Part shown: piece after piece, positions 11,460-22,349 of the stretch
How positions within the stretch are numbered: position 1 is the stretch's first letter
Layout of the letters: the number at the start of each line of letters is the position of its first letter
Origin: Anastatus disparis
Taxonomy: Eukaryota > Arthropoda > Insecta > Hymenoptera > Eupelmidae
NCBI GenBank assembly: GCA_017163975.1
Contig: JAFFSR010000008.1
Location: 1,931,501-1,995,500 of the forward strand
Direction: 5' to 3'
Length of the DNA stretch: 64,000 nt
The notes under the pieces: generated by a model
The model's database searches: none
Seen by the model: the letters and a program-made list of their open reading frames with translations, nothing else
Told to the model about the DNA's origin: nothing
Program-made: the position numbers and the translations under genes

Positions 11460-12525
11460 TTACAGTTTTTTTAACTCCGAAGCGGGAACCCAAGAATTAA
11501 ATTTATCGGGATATCCGACCCAGCTTACGTAATACTGTTATTTCGACCCTTTTCCTTTGCAACCTAATATATTATCAATTTCAAACTCTTGCTGCTCTAC
11601 TCTTTCTTTATCAACGACAACAAGTTCTACGGGATGAAAAAAAACTTCAATTTCTTATCCCTGCAAGTCGTGTAACTCATAAATGCATAAATTTTGTCTT
11701 TTTAAAACACGGGAGATTTTAAATATTTCTTCACTCCATGATTTAGTTGCACCCTTTTCAGAAACGTTTTTTTCTCTACTTATATGGACATACTGTCCAG
11801 TTTTGAATCTAGGTTTTTTACGAACAGGCTGTCTCTGCTATGCACGTTTAACTAAATTTTTTCTAGTTACACTCGCGTTATAAATAGTCACTGAAGCTGG
11901 TGGCATTTTTATAGTCGAATGAGATGTCTTATTGTATGCGTCAACTATATGTTGCAAGACTTCTATATAACGTTTTGTATTTTTGAACGTAAAATATCGA
12001 TACTTACGTTCTCTTAAGGTTCTGTTAAAACGTTCTACAATAGCCGCTTTAACATCAGGATTTGTAACTACAGGGTATCTTATACCATTGTCTTTAAGAA
12101 ATTTTTGTAATGCTCCTCCAACAAATTCTTTTTCACGGTCGGTTTGAAGCATAGAAGGATAGCGGGTTTGGTTAGAGTCTATAATTTTTTTAAAACCTTC
12201 AGTAACTTCCTGGCAAGTCTTATCGCGCAAAGGTTGTACTCATACGAATTTACTTAAAACGTCAATCACAACGAATAAATAGCCGATGCCGTCATAATGA
12301 TTTTTTAATGATGTTAATTGTATGAGATCTGCACCCCATACTTGATCAATAGCGTCAAAATTTTCACCGTATAGTTTTGTGTAAAGTGTATGTATCGTGC
12401 TTCGTTAACCATTTTTTAATTTTTTCCAAAAAAAATTTTTTCTTATTTACTCTGATTAAATTTCGTGCTCCTGAAAACCCTGCTTCATGTTGTGGATCAA
12501 AATATTGTTTTTCTAAAATATCCAT
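11460..12525 (-). pseudogene. Polinton retroviral-type integrase with C-terminal chromodomain, broken
   Basis: DDE integrase that inserts the element. From ATG 12525: an N-terminal zone with DPQHEAGFSGARNLI; after a frameshift near 12380 the core begins VWGADLIQLTSL (first Asp) and continues GYLFVVIDVLSKF. An in-frame TGA at about 12239 stands where Trp is expected. The next part (12230-11838) has LQTDREKEFVGG (second Asp) and NPDVKAAIVERFNRTLRERK (third acidic Glu). After another break the tail has YVSWVGYPDKFNSWVPASEL, a chromodomain signature. The gene is nearly complete but has at least one stop and two frame changes. Confidence 0.9.
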
Positions 12526-12590
12526 TTAAAATAAAATTAGTTAACCATTTTTTATTTGACTTTGGTGTTGAAGAAAACATGTGCTTCTGT

Positions 12591-13341
12591 TTATTTTTCT
12601 GTGTTATCTAAAAACGAAAAGAAATTATGACTTTTATCACGTAATTTTGTTGAGTCATTAACCTCGCTATCGTCTTTATTGGATGTTATACTATTTTGAA
12701 ATTTTATTTTCTTATTCGAAGATTGTTTAACGTTGTTCAATTCCCACAATTCATCATTACCGATAAATTCGCGCAGTGTGTCGTATCTCGAAGTATCTTT
12801 GCAAACTGTTCTCTCCCCGTGGCTTTTACTTTTTTTCTATTCCATAAAGCATCGTTTATTAAATCTACGATATTCGAATGTTGAATTTTTTCGCCATCTA
12901 TATATACAAGACCTTTTTCGTTCCACGTGATGCGATTTTTGCTGGATTTTAAATATTTTAATAATAATTCAGCTTTCTTTTTATATAAATTTGGGACACT
13001 TTCTAATATTAAAAAACTGTCTAAAGCCTGCTTTTCATCTTCATTTGTTTTTAAAAGCGAAATTTTTCGTTCTTCGTCTTTGATAAAAAGTAGATATCTC
13101 TGTAACGTTTTCAAGTAATCTTTCAGTTTTTCTTGTTCGTTTTCGTAAGTTGTAAAATCCAGAATTTTTTCATTTAATTATCTAATCGAGATAACGAATT
13201 GCCTACCGTTTGAGTAGATTCCAGTGCAGTCGATCCTACATTAGTATCAGTAATTTTACGATCGTTATTTGTTTTATTTTTCCTCTGCATTCGCTTAAGT
13301 TGTTCTTTAAACAAGACTATCATTTTCTTTGCATTCTCCAT
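12591..13341 (-). pseudogene. Conserved Polinton protein of unknown function, broken
   Basis: ATG 13341 follows directly on the TAA of the upstream gene. The N-terminus reads MENAKKMIVLFKEQLKRMQR, then a stop. The main frame (13114-12737) contains LYKKKAELLLKYLKSS, ITWNEKGLVYIDG, SNIVDLINDALWNRK and GREQFAKILRD, a domain recurrent in animal Polintons whose role is unknown to me. After a frameshift the C-terminus continues (NNVKQSSNKK, DNTEK) to TAA at 12591. Lys/Asn-rich and hydrophilic, with no membrane segment. Confidence 0.65.
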
Positions 13342-13728
13342 TTATTTTCTTATTGTTAACGAGAACAATGTATCCAATATATTCTGTAATAAAAACGGTA
13401 AAAACTTCCCTCTTTTTTGTACTATGGAACGTTTTTTTACTTTCCAAGAATTTTTACTTTTTTTAGCTAATTTTCTTAAAACATTTTTATGTTTTTTTAA
13501 TTTATTTTTCTCACACTTTTTTTAATTGACAGTACCTTTGAGTACATTTAACGCGCACTCACAAATGTGATTTATTAATTTTTTATCTGCTGAACGCAAC
13601 GATGCAACGCGCTGATTTTTATCCGAATGTCTTAGAGCCTGCAAGAGGGCAATATACTTTTTTTTAAACGGAGAGTTCTGTAGCAAACGTCGATCTTGTC
13701 AACTACTTTGGGAAGTGTCTTTCTCCAT
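13342..13728 (-). pseudogene. Small Polinton protein, basic centre with hydrophobic tail, broken
   Basis: An ATG at 13728 leads to KKKYIALLQALRHSDKNQRV, then INHICECALNVLKGTVN, a stop (TAA), KKLKKHKNVLRKLAKK, and a tail IVQKRGKFLPFLLQNILDTL before TAA 13342. There are two in-frame stops. This architecture (Cys-containing helix, basic stretch, glycine/hydrophobic end) matches a small conserved Polinton ORF between ATPase and the unknown protein. A core or membrane-active virion peptide is possible, but that is inference. Confidence 0.55.
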
Positions 13729-13776
13729 GGTCCAATCTAAACTGAAGCGCTACGACGTGTGACAAAGCTTTCATTG

Positions 13777-14441
13777 TCAAAGATTTAATGCGTATGCGCT
13801 ATGAGTATATTTAGGTAAGTAAACATATTGATACTCATCGTCTGGAAATATACTTGTTTGAAATCCAATTTCATCTAAAGTATCTTGCTCACAATCAATT
13901 ATTAAATATCCAGAACCTTGAGCCGTTGCATCTTGATACGTTTCTTGTAAAAATTTCGAATCTTCAGGGTATATTTGTCTCACTAAATGTTGAATCTGCG
14001 GATTTTTAAATAAAATTATGTTCGAAGAATTTAAGCTAACATCTCGTGAATGAATACCTTTGTGAAAGATGTTTTGTGTAAGAAACAATACGCTGATATT
14101 TTTATGGTGAATAAGTCGGCCACTATCTGATTCGACGATTCGCGCATCAAATCATCGATGATTAAAAGTTTTTTAAAGTGGGCATCATTTGAGTAATCTT
14201 CTGATTTAGGCAGTTCCTCGCGAAATTTAATTTTGTTTCCGTCTTTAATAAATTCGTCGTTTTTATATCCGTCTTGCCACTTGGCATAATAAAATAAAAT
14301 TCGATTCATGCTATCATCGATCATTTCTTCACAAAATTTTAATAATTTTTTAACAAAAGTTGTTTTTTCGCTACCTGTAGGGCCTACCAGCAAACAAGTA
14401 AAGGGATGACGCCACAAAGTGTTTAAGTTTGTTACTGACAA
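13777..14441 (-). pseudogene. FtsK/HerA-type DNA packaging ATPase of Polinton, frameshifted
   Basis: Genome-packaging ATPase. The first frame (14441-14031) opens MSVTNLNTLWRHPFTCLLVG and has Walker A GPTGSEKTT, where the second conserved Gly is replaced by Glu, and Walker B KKLLIIDDLM. A frameshift near 14085 leads to the second frame with FLTQNIFHKGIHSRDVSLNS, the sensor-like NIILFKNP and VRQIYPEDSKFLQETYQDAT. Upstream lies a 28 bp minisatellite (14713-14946). Both the Walker A change and the frameshift argue the copy is dead. Confidence 0.85.
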
Positions 14442-14479
14442 ATATTTTAATAAAATAATATAAATACTCTATAAGCCTT

Positions 14480-14700
14480 ACAGTGGGGGGGGCGGCCAGC
14501 ACGCTCAAACTACTAGCGGCGAATTAAAATGCTAGACGTGGATTCGTAAGGCTGATAACCGCGCATATCAGTCGAGTAAACGGCGGCTCAAACAGCAAGC
14601 TAGATACGGTAAGGCTCACGAGCGCGCGTGCGTCTACTAGCTATATGAGCGGCGGTACACGACCAGCGCTGTTCAAAGCTATTCGATACGCCCTCTTTTA
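14480..14700. repeat. GC-richer direct repeat, 2 diverged copies
   Basis: Two segments of about 85-90 bp share GCTCAAAC, CTAGA, GGTAAGGCT/CGTAAGGCT, GCGCG and a CGGCGG end. They stand out in base composition from the surrounding AT-rich DNA. No gene seen. Confidence 0.5.
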
Positions 14701-14712
14701 ATGACGAAGACT

Positions 14713-14946
14713 AGCACAATTTAGTTTTGCCGCGGAGAATAGCACGATTCAGATTTACCGCGAAGACTAGCACGATTCAGTTTTACCGTGAAGAGTAGCA
14801 TGATTCAGTTTTACCGTGAAGAGTAGCACGATTCAGTTTTGCCGCGAAGAGTAGCACGATTTAGTTTTACCGTGAAGAGTAACACGATTCAGTTTTACCG
14901 TGAAGAGTAGCACGATTTAGTTTTACTGCAAAATGTAGCACATCTC
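14713..14946. repeat. 28 bp minisatellite, 8-9 copies
   Basis: The unit AGCACGATTCAGTTTTACCG plus TGAAGAGT repeats at 14713, 14741, 14769, 14797, 14825, 14853, 14881, 14909 and partly 14937. It lies about 270-500 bp upstream of the ATPase start. Confidence 0.9.
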
Positions 14947-15345
14947 AACGCTAACCCTTAAGTAATAATGCATGTTTAACGGTACCATACGATGACTAAA
15001 CGCTAAAATGCGCTAGTTTTTGCGGAAGCACTTCAAATGTGTTTCTCTTCGTTAGAGCTGACTATTAGAACCTCAAAATTCTTTAAAACTAATGGATGTA
15101 TTGATTTAAAAATTGAGTTGAATAATCTTCGAGGTACATACCAAAAGCTAATACACTTTTCCCAAAGTTAAGAAAATAATTTTCTATATGAAAAATTAAT
15201 GAAAAATTGAAGAAAAATTTTTTTATTTTAAAAATACATCTAAGTTTGAAGAAAAATTTTCAATTTCTAAATTTTAAACATAAATTTTAAGAAAAAAAGT
15301 ATGACAATGGGTGAGGTGCTTTAATAAATAAAAATGTGTTGTGGC

Positions 15346-15541
15346 TTAATACATTTATTTTTTAATAAAAATTATTACAATTATAGCAGTTTTAAAACTA
15401 CACAGAATACAATTTTATACACTAATACAAATATGAAATTTTAAACTCAATGATACACACAAAACTTTATTTATCGAATAACTAATGTTACATTTATTTT
15501 TTATAAAAATTATTACCATTATATAAATTTCAATTTATACA
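15346..15541. repeat. About 141 bp tandem repeat flanking the giant palindrome
   Basis: ACATTTATTTTTTA followed by TAAAAATTATTAC recurs at 15348 and 15489. The segment about 15400-15480 (CACTAATACAAATATGAAAT) is repeated in direct orientation at about 23217-23297 on the other side of the palindrome. The palindrome therefore appears inserted in, or grown inside, a short tandem array. The stretch 14947-15345 otherwise holds nothing I can name. Confidence 0.6.
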
Positions 15542-17661
15542 CACGGAAAAACTTTTGAAAATAATTCCTATTCGAAAAGAATAGAAATTGATTAAAATGC
15601 ACCCATGAATTATTATTATTTTCGTTTATGACTTGTTTTTACATTCATCCGTATCTGATGTAAACATACTGTCTGTTTAGATTATAGAACATTCTTAAGT
15701 ATGTACGTTGACTATGTTCGAGAGAAATGAACAGCCATTATATTCAGAGCTGATCGAGTTTTAACTTCAACTCGAACTGAAATCACTAAATAAAATAATC
15801 GAAAAGATTTTGGCGTCGGACTTGTTATATTTTTAGTTTCTAAATTGAGGTTTATTTAATAACTAGAAAATTGTTTGTGAACATATCACAAATTTTGTAT
15901 TTAATTTGCACTCGAAAGAACTTTAAATTAATTTTGGTGCGTACATAATCAACAAACGATTTCATTGCTGAGTTATTTTCATCTTAAAGATTATTGATGT
16001 AAACATATCATTTATTTAGATTATAAGACATTTGCAAGTATGTACGTGAACTATGTTCGGAACAAATGAGCCGCTTTCATATTCAGACTTGATTGGGTTT
16101 TAGCTTCAACTCGAAATGAAAAAGTTTAATTAAATAATTGAACAACGTTCATCATCAAACTTGTTTAAAATTTTTAAAATCTAATAAATAAAAAAAAAAT
16201 ATTATTATTACTGTAGAATTATAATTTTTTAGAAAAACAAATCTGATTAGAATAAACTATATATGACATCTAAAACTTAAAAATTATTCATAACTAATTT
16301 TAATCTCGAAATCTAATTATTTTAAATAAGATAAGGGCAGATGAGCATGTATCATTTCACGCCGGAATTTGTTTGAAGCAGTTTAGTCCAGTCATTGAAG
16401 CATTTCAGCTGGAAATTTTGTCGGTTAGGATGGATTAACTTGAAAATTTGTCAGTAGGTAAAGAATAGTCCAAAAAACAAAAATTATATAATGCCGATGT
16501 GCGCTTTTGCCCAGGGGGCGGGAGCCGCCCCTTCTCGGGGGCGGTGAGAAAAAAAACATATGATTCGATGTAAAAATCAATTTAAAGCAAAAAGTTTTTA
16601 ATGAGTTTTTTTGTTAAAGGAATACTTCTGATTTTTAGTGTAAAAAAGCATGTTTTCTGACGGTTTTTCATGAAATAACTTGAAAAGTTTTAATTTTATC
16701 AAAAAACTCATGAAAAACAAAAATAAAGCTTGTAAAAAAACAAAACGATTTCATTTTTAATCATTATTTTATATACAATACATAAGGAATTATAAATTAT
16801 TGAATATTAATACTGTTACGCTTAAAACTTTAAGAGCAATATTCAACGTTAAATAACAGGAAAATCGCATACTTTTTGAGAAAAATGTATATAATATTTT
16901 TTGAAGGTATTGAGATTATCTTTTAAATCAATTTTGTTTTAAGTCAATAGTATGAAAATTAAAGGAGTTACAAGGAAAATAAAATTATTTAACATAGTTT
17001 GACAATAAAATTTCAATATTAAAACCACTGTCATTAAGACAGATTTTGAAATATAAAGAAATCCTTTCAGGGTTTATCTTATTTAGGTACTAACTATGTG
17101 TTCTAGAAGTTTCAGCAATTTAGGATGCTTATTTTTTAAAAAAATCAAGTTTATATAAAAAAAAAATTTTTTTATTTTTCAAAAATTCATCCTTTTTTTA
17201 AAATATCTCAATAATTAACAGATGTATGTAAAAAGTACTAGAGTTAAAAAATATAGCTTTTTTTTTCATAAATATTTTGCTTTTTTTTTATTTTCGTCCG
17301 ATAAAAATCAACTGAGATATCAGTGTTAGAATTCTGTAATCAGAGCCAAGTACCACCTATTTTTGGCCCTTCAAACTAAAAAATCTCAAAAAATAAAACT
17401 TTCTAAAAATTGATATTTACATGACTTAAAGATGATACAATTACCTACAAAATCCATTTTGGAACAATTAAAAAGCTTAAAAATTAGCGGAGTTATCATA
17501 AAAAAACCAATTGTACTTTTTCGGTAAAATTTTCGGAGCGCATAAGTTCGTTTATTTTCGAGTATTTTAGATACATACATATAAATATTTTACAGTTTTT
17601 TTGAGTCTGCACGGTATATAGCTTCTATTCTTTTCAGTTCCTATATGTATATTTTGTAAGT

Positions 17662-17667
<6 letters not shown>

Positions 17668-17714
<47 letters not shown>
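17668..17714. repeat. (TA)n microsatellite next to E4
   Basis: An alternating TA run of about 46 bp directly abutting the left end of the GGGGAAGG element, consistent with insertion at TA. Confidence 0.9.
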
Positions 17715-17717
<3 letters not shown>

Positions 17718-18549
17718 GAAGGTGGGGCTAACTTCCAGACGTTTTTTTAAGAGAAGATTTCTTCTCCGGTAGTGAAATAATTGACTCTACCAAAGCATTA
17801 ACACTAAGTTTAGACTTGAAACTGAATAAAAAAATTGTCTAGACTCCTTATTATTCATTTAACATAACAATAGTTTGGATCGAAAAAAAAATTGTTTTTT
17901 GGAAAGTAGCCCCATGTACGGGGTAACTTTACATTTTGCGTTGGGGCTATTTTCCGATTGTACTATTAAACTTGGAAAATACAATTAAATTTTTTATTTA
18001 ACGAATTTTTTCTAATTTTTGACTATTTTATTAATCATTAATGCATTAATAATCACAAAAATATAATATTAACATTATAATATTCGTATGAATATTAAAT
18101 AAATTATTATTGATATAAAATGAATAATAAAGCGATTTTCCAAAAAATCCCTATTAATTAACATTGTATTGGAAAGTTGCCCCAAATGATTAAAAATCTT
18201 TGAACTGTCAGTACTAAGCTTAAACTTAACGTATCGGGTCATACTAGGTGTCAAAATTTTTGTTTTTTAATGTACTATAAACTTATTATTATGTGACAAA
18301 TCGTTTCGTTTACACAGAATTATGAGATGTATTTTTAGACAACCCAAAAGTTTTGGAAGGCACTGCGAAAAAAAAGAAGTGGCTGTTACGAATTTAATTT
18401 ATCAAGTAATCTACTAGAAGTTGTATAAAAAAGTTCGTTTTTATATATATTTTTAATCTATTTTGCTGACCCCGGATAAAAATTCTCATGTGTGAGATTA
18501 TTAAGCATTCTTAATGTTACCCCATCTGGAAATTCGCCCCACTCTCCCC
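17715..18549. mobile_element. E4: 835 bp GGGGAAGGTGGGGC element nested in E3
   Basis: Ends GGGGAAGGTGGGGC and GCCCCACTCTCCCC are imperfect inverted repeats flanked by TA. The internal sequence contains further GGGGC/GCCCC segments (17931-17955, 18178-18190) and no protein frame. Non-autonomous, TA-targeting. Confidence 0.75.
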
Positions 18550-18693
18550 TATAAATATATATATCATATAAGTATAAACTCAGGTAGAAGAAAAGAAATG
18601 AGACTATGTAGCTTGCCGATTTGATATGGGACTGCAAAAGATATACAAATTAATAAATTAGAGAAAGTTAATTTATCTACGTATTTAGAAAAT

Positions 18694-19095
18694 ATGCGTT
18701 ACCAGACCTTTATTAAGGCTACAACTAAAAATAGCGCTGTAAAATTGTCATCATTAATTCCAACAGTTGATGCTTTATGCGAACATTTTAAAAGAGTATA
18801 TTTGCAAACGCAAATATGGTTAGGAAATAAAAATATTCTTCCGACAAATTGGGGATGGATCCATAAAGATTGTTTTTTACAGCCTACAAGAATGCTAAAC
18901 CATCCTGCACCAGAACAGCTTCTAAGAATGATTTTTTGCAACTGCAAGACTACTTGTGGTGCTAATTGCAGTTCCAGAAAATTAGGATTATTTTGTAACT
19001 CGACATGTGGAACATGCTCCGGTGACAATTGTTTAAACTGTCCTCCGATCACAGATCCAGGAGAAGAAGAAGAAGTCGAAATTGATAATGAATAG
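18694..19095 (+). CDS. Cysteine-rich CXC (tesmin/TSO1-like) domain protein fragment, TE-associated
   Basis: 133 codons in one open frame. The first half has LIPTVDALCEHFKRVYLQTQ and then WLGNKN and WGWIH. The second half is a Cys-rich domain LRMIFCNCKTTCGANCSSRK, FCNSTCGTCSGDNCLNCPP, followed by an acidic tail (GEEEEVEIDNE). I know this combination from uncharacterised insect proteins that seem to be carried by transposons; the CXC motif binds DNA in other proteins. The frame probably began upstream, because the N-terminal part looks internal. It lies in E3 and may be the 3' end of its transposition protein. No frameshift inside. Confidence 0.6.
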   Translation: MRYQTFIKATTKNSAVKLSSLIPTVDALCEHFKRVYLQTQIWLGNKNILPTNWGWIHKDCFLQPTRMLNHPAPEQLLRMIFCNCKTTCGANCSSRKLGLFCNSTCGTCSGDNCLNCPPITDPGEEEEVEIDNE

Positions 19096-19334
19096 AATTT
19101 AAAAAAATTTGTTTGAAATTTAACTGAAATATTTGTATTTTTTTATTTTGTTCTTATAATAATAATAATAATAATAATTTTTAAGTTATGATATTCTTAT
19201 AATTTTAACCATAAATAGTCATTTTTAAATGTAAAATACTTAAATATATTCTAAATTCTATAATAAGACATAAAAAATATATTATTAATAGAATAAAAGT
19301 TATTAAATTATTAAAAGTACTAAAGACTCGTTTT

Positions 19335-19800
19335 TTTGGCATTTTATCATCAAGGGTTGTTTTTAAGGGTTGAAATGTTACAATAAAATAAAAATCATTA
19401 TAAACTGTGAAAAAATGTCTAATTTAATATAAATATGTTATTACAAAATAATTTACATGTTCAAAATTATTTTTTTCTATTTTTCATCGTAAGGGGTAGT
19501 TTTTAAGGGTTGAAATAATGTAATAAATTAAAAATTATATCATAAACTTAAAACGTTAATATTTTTCCATAATTGTATCATAAAAATATTTTTTAATATT
19601 AAAAACTATATATGCTCTTTTTATTAAGTCAAAGGGGTGGTTTTTAAGGGTTGTAAAAATGCTTAATATCATTAATTATGTTCCACAATATTAAACAATA
19701 CTTATTTTAGACATTCCAAGATTATTTTAATTATTCATAAGCGTAAATCGGCATTTTTACTATTTTTCAACTTTAAGGGTAGTTTTTACCCCTTTAAAGC
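19335..19800. repeat. Four diverged copies of a ~145 bp repeat
   Basis: Copies are marked by GGTTGTTTTTAAGGGTTG-like cores at about 19357, 19494, 19634 and 19776 (the last reads GGGTAGTTTTTACCC). They lie at the right end of E3. Confidence 0.7.
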
Positions 19801-19975
19801 AAAAAGCGCACCTCGCCGATATATAACTTTTGATCTGTAGGGTAATATAAGCTTAATCCTAAAGTTTTATGAAAATCGGTACTAACCGTAAGAATTTCCA
19901 GGTTATACCCTATTTTTGCCTCCAATGACTGGACTAGTTTTGGTCTAGTGCGTAGCGTACGCGCCTACCCTTTAA

Positions 19976-20251
19976 GAGGCGGCCGTATAGTTCTGTCCTT
20001 GTCTAATCTGAATTTTCGTTATAATTAGTAAACTAAATATTTTTATACAAAAGTAAGGGCAGAGCCCAATAGATTTAAGGATGAATAGACGATTCTATTC
20101 TATGAAAAAATATAAAATTTTCACTAGTTTTCGAGTGAAGTCTGAAACGGAAAAAGAGTTGAACACTTCAATCAAATTTAACTTAAATATTTAATTTAGC
20201 CATAATAACGAAAATTTAGATTAGATAAGGACAGAACTATATGGCCTCCTC
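19976..20251. mobile_element. 276 bp MITE with TTAA target duplications
   Basis: Inverted ends GAGGCGGCCGTATAGTTCTG and its imperfect complement CAGAACTATATGGCCTCCTC extend for about 70 bp. TTAA stands at 19972-19975 and 20252-20255. The other palindrome arm (about 22313-22318, TTTAAA) shows the site without insertion. TTAA is typical of piggyBac and some other superfamilies. Confidence 0.85.
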
Positions 20252-20255
20252 TTAA

Positions 20256-20625
20256 GATGCGCGGGTTCAACTCACGGCTAGGACCACTTTTTTTTTTAAT
20301 TTTTTTATTGTTTTAATAATTTTTATTTCTTTTTTATTTATCGTTTTCATATTTTCTATTTTTTTAATAATATTTAAATTAATTTTCATGAGTATATGAT
20401 CTTTTTTTTAAATAAAAAGTTTTTTGAAATGAATTATTTTTTATACGTACCAATTAAAAATAATTATAAATGAATAATAGTGATGATTATTTTATAGTAC
20501 TATAGTTTTATTTATTGATAATATATTATTTTATAAAATTAACATAATAAATAAATAAAATTATTCTATTAATTTATTTATGTTATAATTAATTTTATGT
20601 TAATTTATATATATATATATACGTA
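20256..20625. repeat. Inner left arm of the giant palindrome
   Basis: AT-rich arm complementary to 21983-22290, with the 3' part of the tRNA-like sequence (GCGGGTTCAACTCACGG) at 20261-20277 and an oligo-T run just after it. No gene. Confidence 0.75.
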
Positions 20626-21079
20626 CAGTACCGCTCAAAAGTTTGGAAACATTTTTATTAAAACCAGTCGAACTTGAAAAGGTCATAACTCCAAAACGGC
20701 TTGACCAATTGAAAAAATTAACAGAGATTTTGAAAGATCTCGATAAATGCTATCGATTTATGTCAGGTGTGTTGCCATTTTTTAATAAAAAATATAATAT
20801 TCTGGTGTATTAAAAAAAATTTTTTGTTTTTTAATTTTTTTTTTTCATTTAATAATCTGTAATTTTTTGGGAAATTACTGGATCAAAAAAATATGTAAAG
20901 CATTTTAAAGAAGAGCAAATCTTCCTAAAAGTTCGATATCTACTTTCTGCTACATTTCGTATGTGCGGAGTTATAAACGTTCGAAAGATGAGTGGGGACA
21001 TAAAATACTTTTACAAGTACAGATCTATATGTAAACCTTTAGATTAAAATATTAATGTTCCGAAAATATATAGACATAC

Positions 21080-21137
<58 letters not shown>

Positions 21138-21982
21138 GTATACAAACACACACGAAATATCCTGACCAATTTCAGTTTTTTTATACTCTTGACTATACCA
21201 TGACATTTGACATCTCCACGTGATCGTGTTCGTTTATATTTTGAAGTGTGATTAAATTTATGTTTCAAGGTACGATAATGATATTATTATTTGTTGAAAA
21301 AATTGTGTAATAACGAGATCTACTTTGTCCAAAATTTGTTTATTGTTTTTGAGGTGTTCAACTAAAAAAATTATGTTAAAATTAATCTAATCAAAAATTT
21401 TTAAGAGAATTTAATTATGACATTGTTGATTTAAAAAAAAATGTTAAAAGTCGGTAAAAACTATTATTTATGTTAACTGTATGAAATGTTTGTATTTTCT
21501 AAAATGTTAAATTAATACAATAATAAAGGAAATAAACTAAATCAACCAATAAAAAAGGCACTTGTATAATTAACTATACACCTTACTTTAATAAATCCTT
21601 ATAAAAAAAGTCCACGTTCATTTTTCGAACGTTTATAACTCTGCACATACCAAATGTAGCAGAAAGTTGCTGGACATTGAAAATTTAAGAACTTTGCTTT
21701 TCTTTAAAATACTTAGCGTACTTTTTTGATCCAGTAATTGTCCAAGAAGTTACAAGCAATTATTTAAAAAAAAAATTGAAAGAAAAATTTTTTTTTCATA
21801 TGTTCAATTATTATCTTCTTTAATAAAAAATGGCAATACATCTGACATAAATCGATAGCATTTATCGAGATCTTTCAAAATCTCTTTTAATTTTTACAAT
21901 TGGTCAAGCCGTTTTGGAGCTATGACCTTTGAAAGCTCGACTGATTTCAATAAAAATGTTTCCGAACTTTTGAGCGGTACTG
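20626..21982. mobile_element. Palindromic Tc1/mariner-type MITE at palindrome centre
   Basis: The ends CAGTACCGCTCAAAAGTTTG and CGAACTTTTGAGCGGTACTG are flanked by TA (20624-20625, 21983-21984). The arms extend inward more than 300 bp (to about 20990 and from about 21610), sharing GGCTTGACCAATTG and GATCTCGATAAATGCTATCG. The start resembles known Tc1-like termini. The centre holds a (TA)n run at 21088-21134 and no transposase. Confidence 0.85.
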
Positions 21983-22282
21983 TATGTATATATATAAATT
22001 AAGAAAAAATAAATTATAACATAAATAAATTAATAGAATAATTTAATTTATTTATTATGTAAAATTTATAAAATAATATATTATCAATCAATAAAACTAT
22101 AGTATTATAAAATATTCATCACTATTGTTTATTTATAATTATTTTTAATTGCTACGTATAAAAAATTATTCATTTCAAAAAACTTTTTATTTAAAAAAAA
22201 GATCATATACTAATGAAAATTAATTCAAATATATAAAAACGGAATAAAAAATATTAAAACAATAAAAAAATTTAAAAAAAAA

Positions 22283-22349
22283 GTGGTCCTAACCGTGAGT
22301 TGAACCCGCGCATTTTAAAGGATAGGCGCGTACGCTACGCACTAGACCA
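22283..22349 (-). other. tRNA-like sequence in palindrome arm
   Basis: On the minus strand the segment has an A-box-like TGGTCTAGTGCGTAGCG, a B-box-like GCGGGTTCAACTCACGG and an oligo-T run after the end. A second, inverted copy in the left arm (19941-20285) is split by the TTAA MITE. The acceptor stem does not pair convincingly, so I call it tRNA-derived rather than a tRNA gene. Confidence 0.4.

Larger units (their letters stand above)
16385..19935. mobile_element. E3: 3.55 kb TIR element with 5 bp target duplication
   Basis: The termini AGTCCAGTCATTG (16385) and CAATGACTGGACT (ending 19935) are perfect inverted repeats of 13 bp. Both sides carry AGTTT (16380-16384 and 19936-19940), and the other palindrome arm shows the empty site CAGTTTTGGTC. 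It contains a CXC-type ORF (18694-19095), a nested 835 bp element (17715-18549) and four diverged repeats (19335-19800). No DDE transposase recognised, so I cannot assign a superfamily. Positions 16400-17660 are AT-rich and without a gene. Confidence 0.75.

Noticed and set aside
22283..22349. A functional tRNA gene
   Set aside because: A- and B-box-like motifs are present but the acceptor stem does not pair and no standard anticodon arm is evident.
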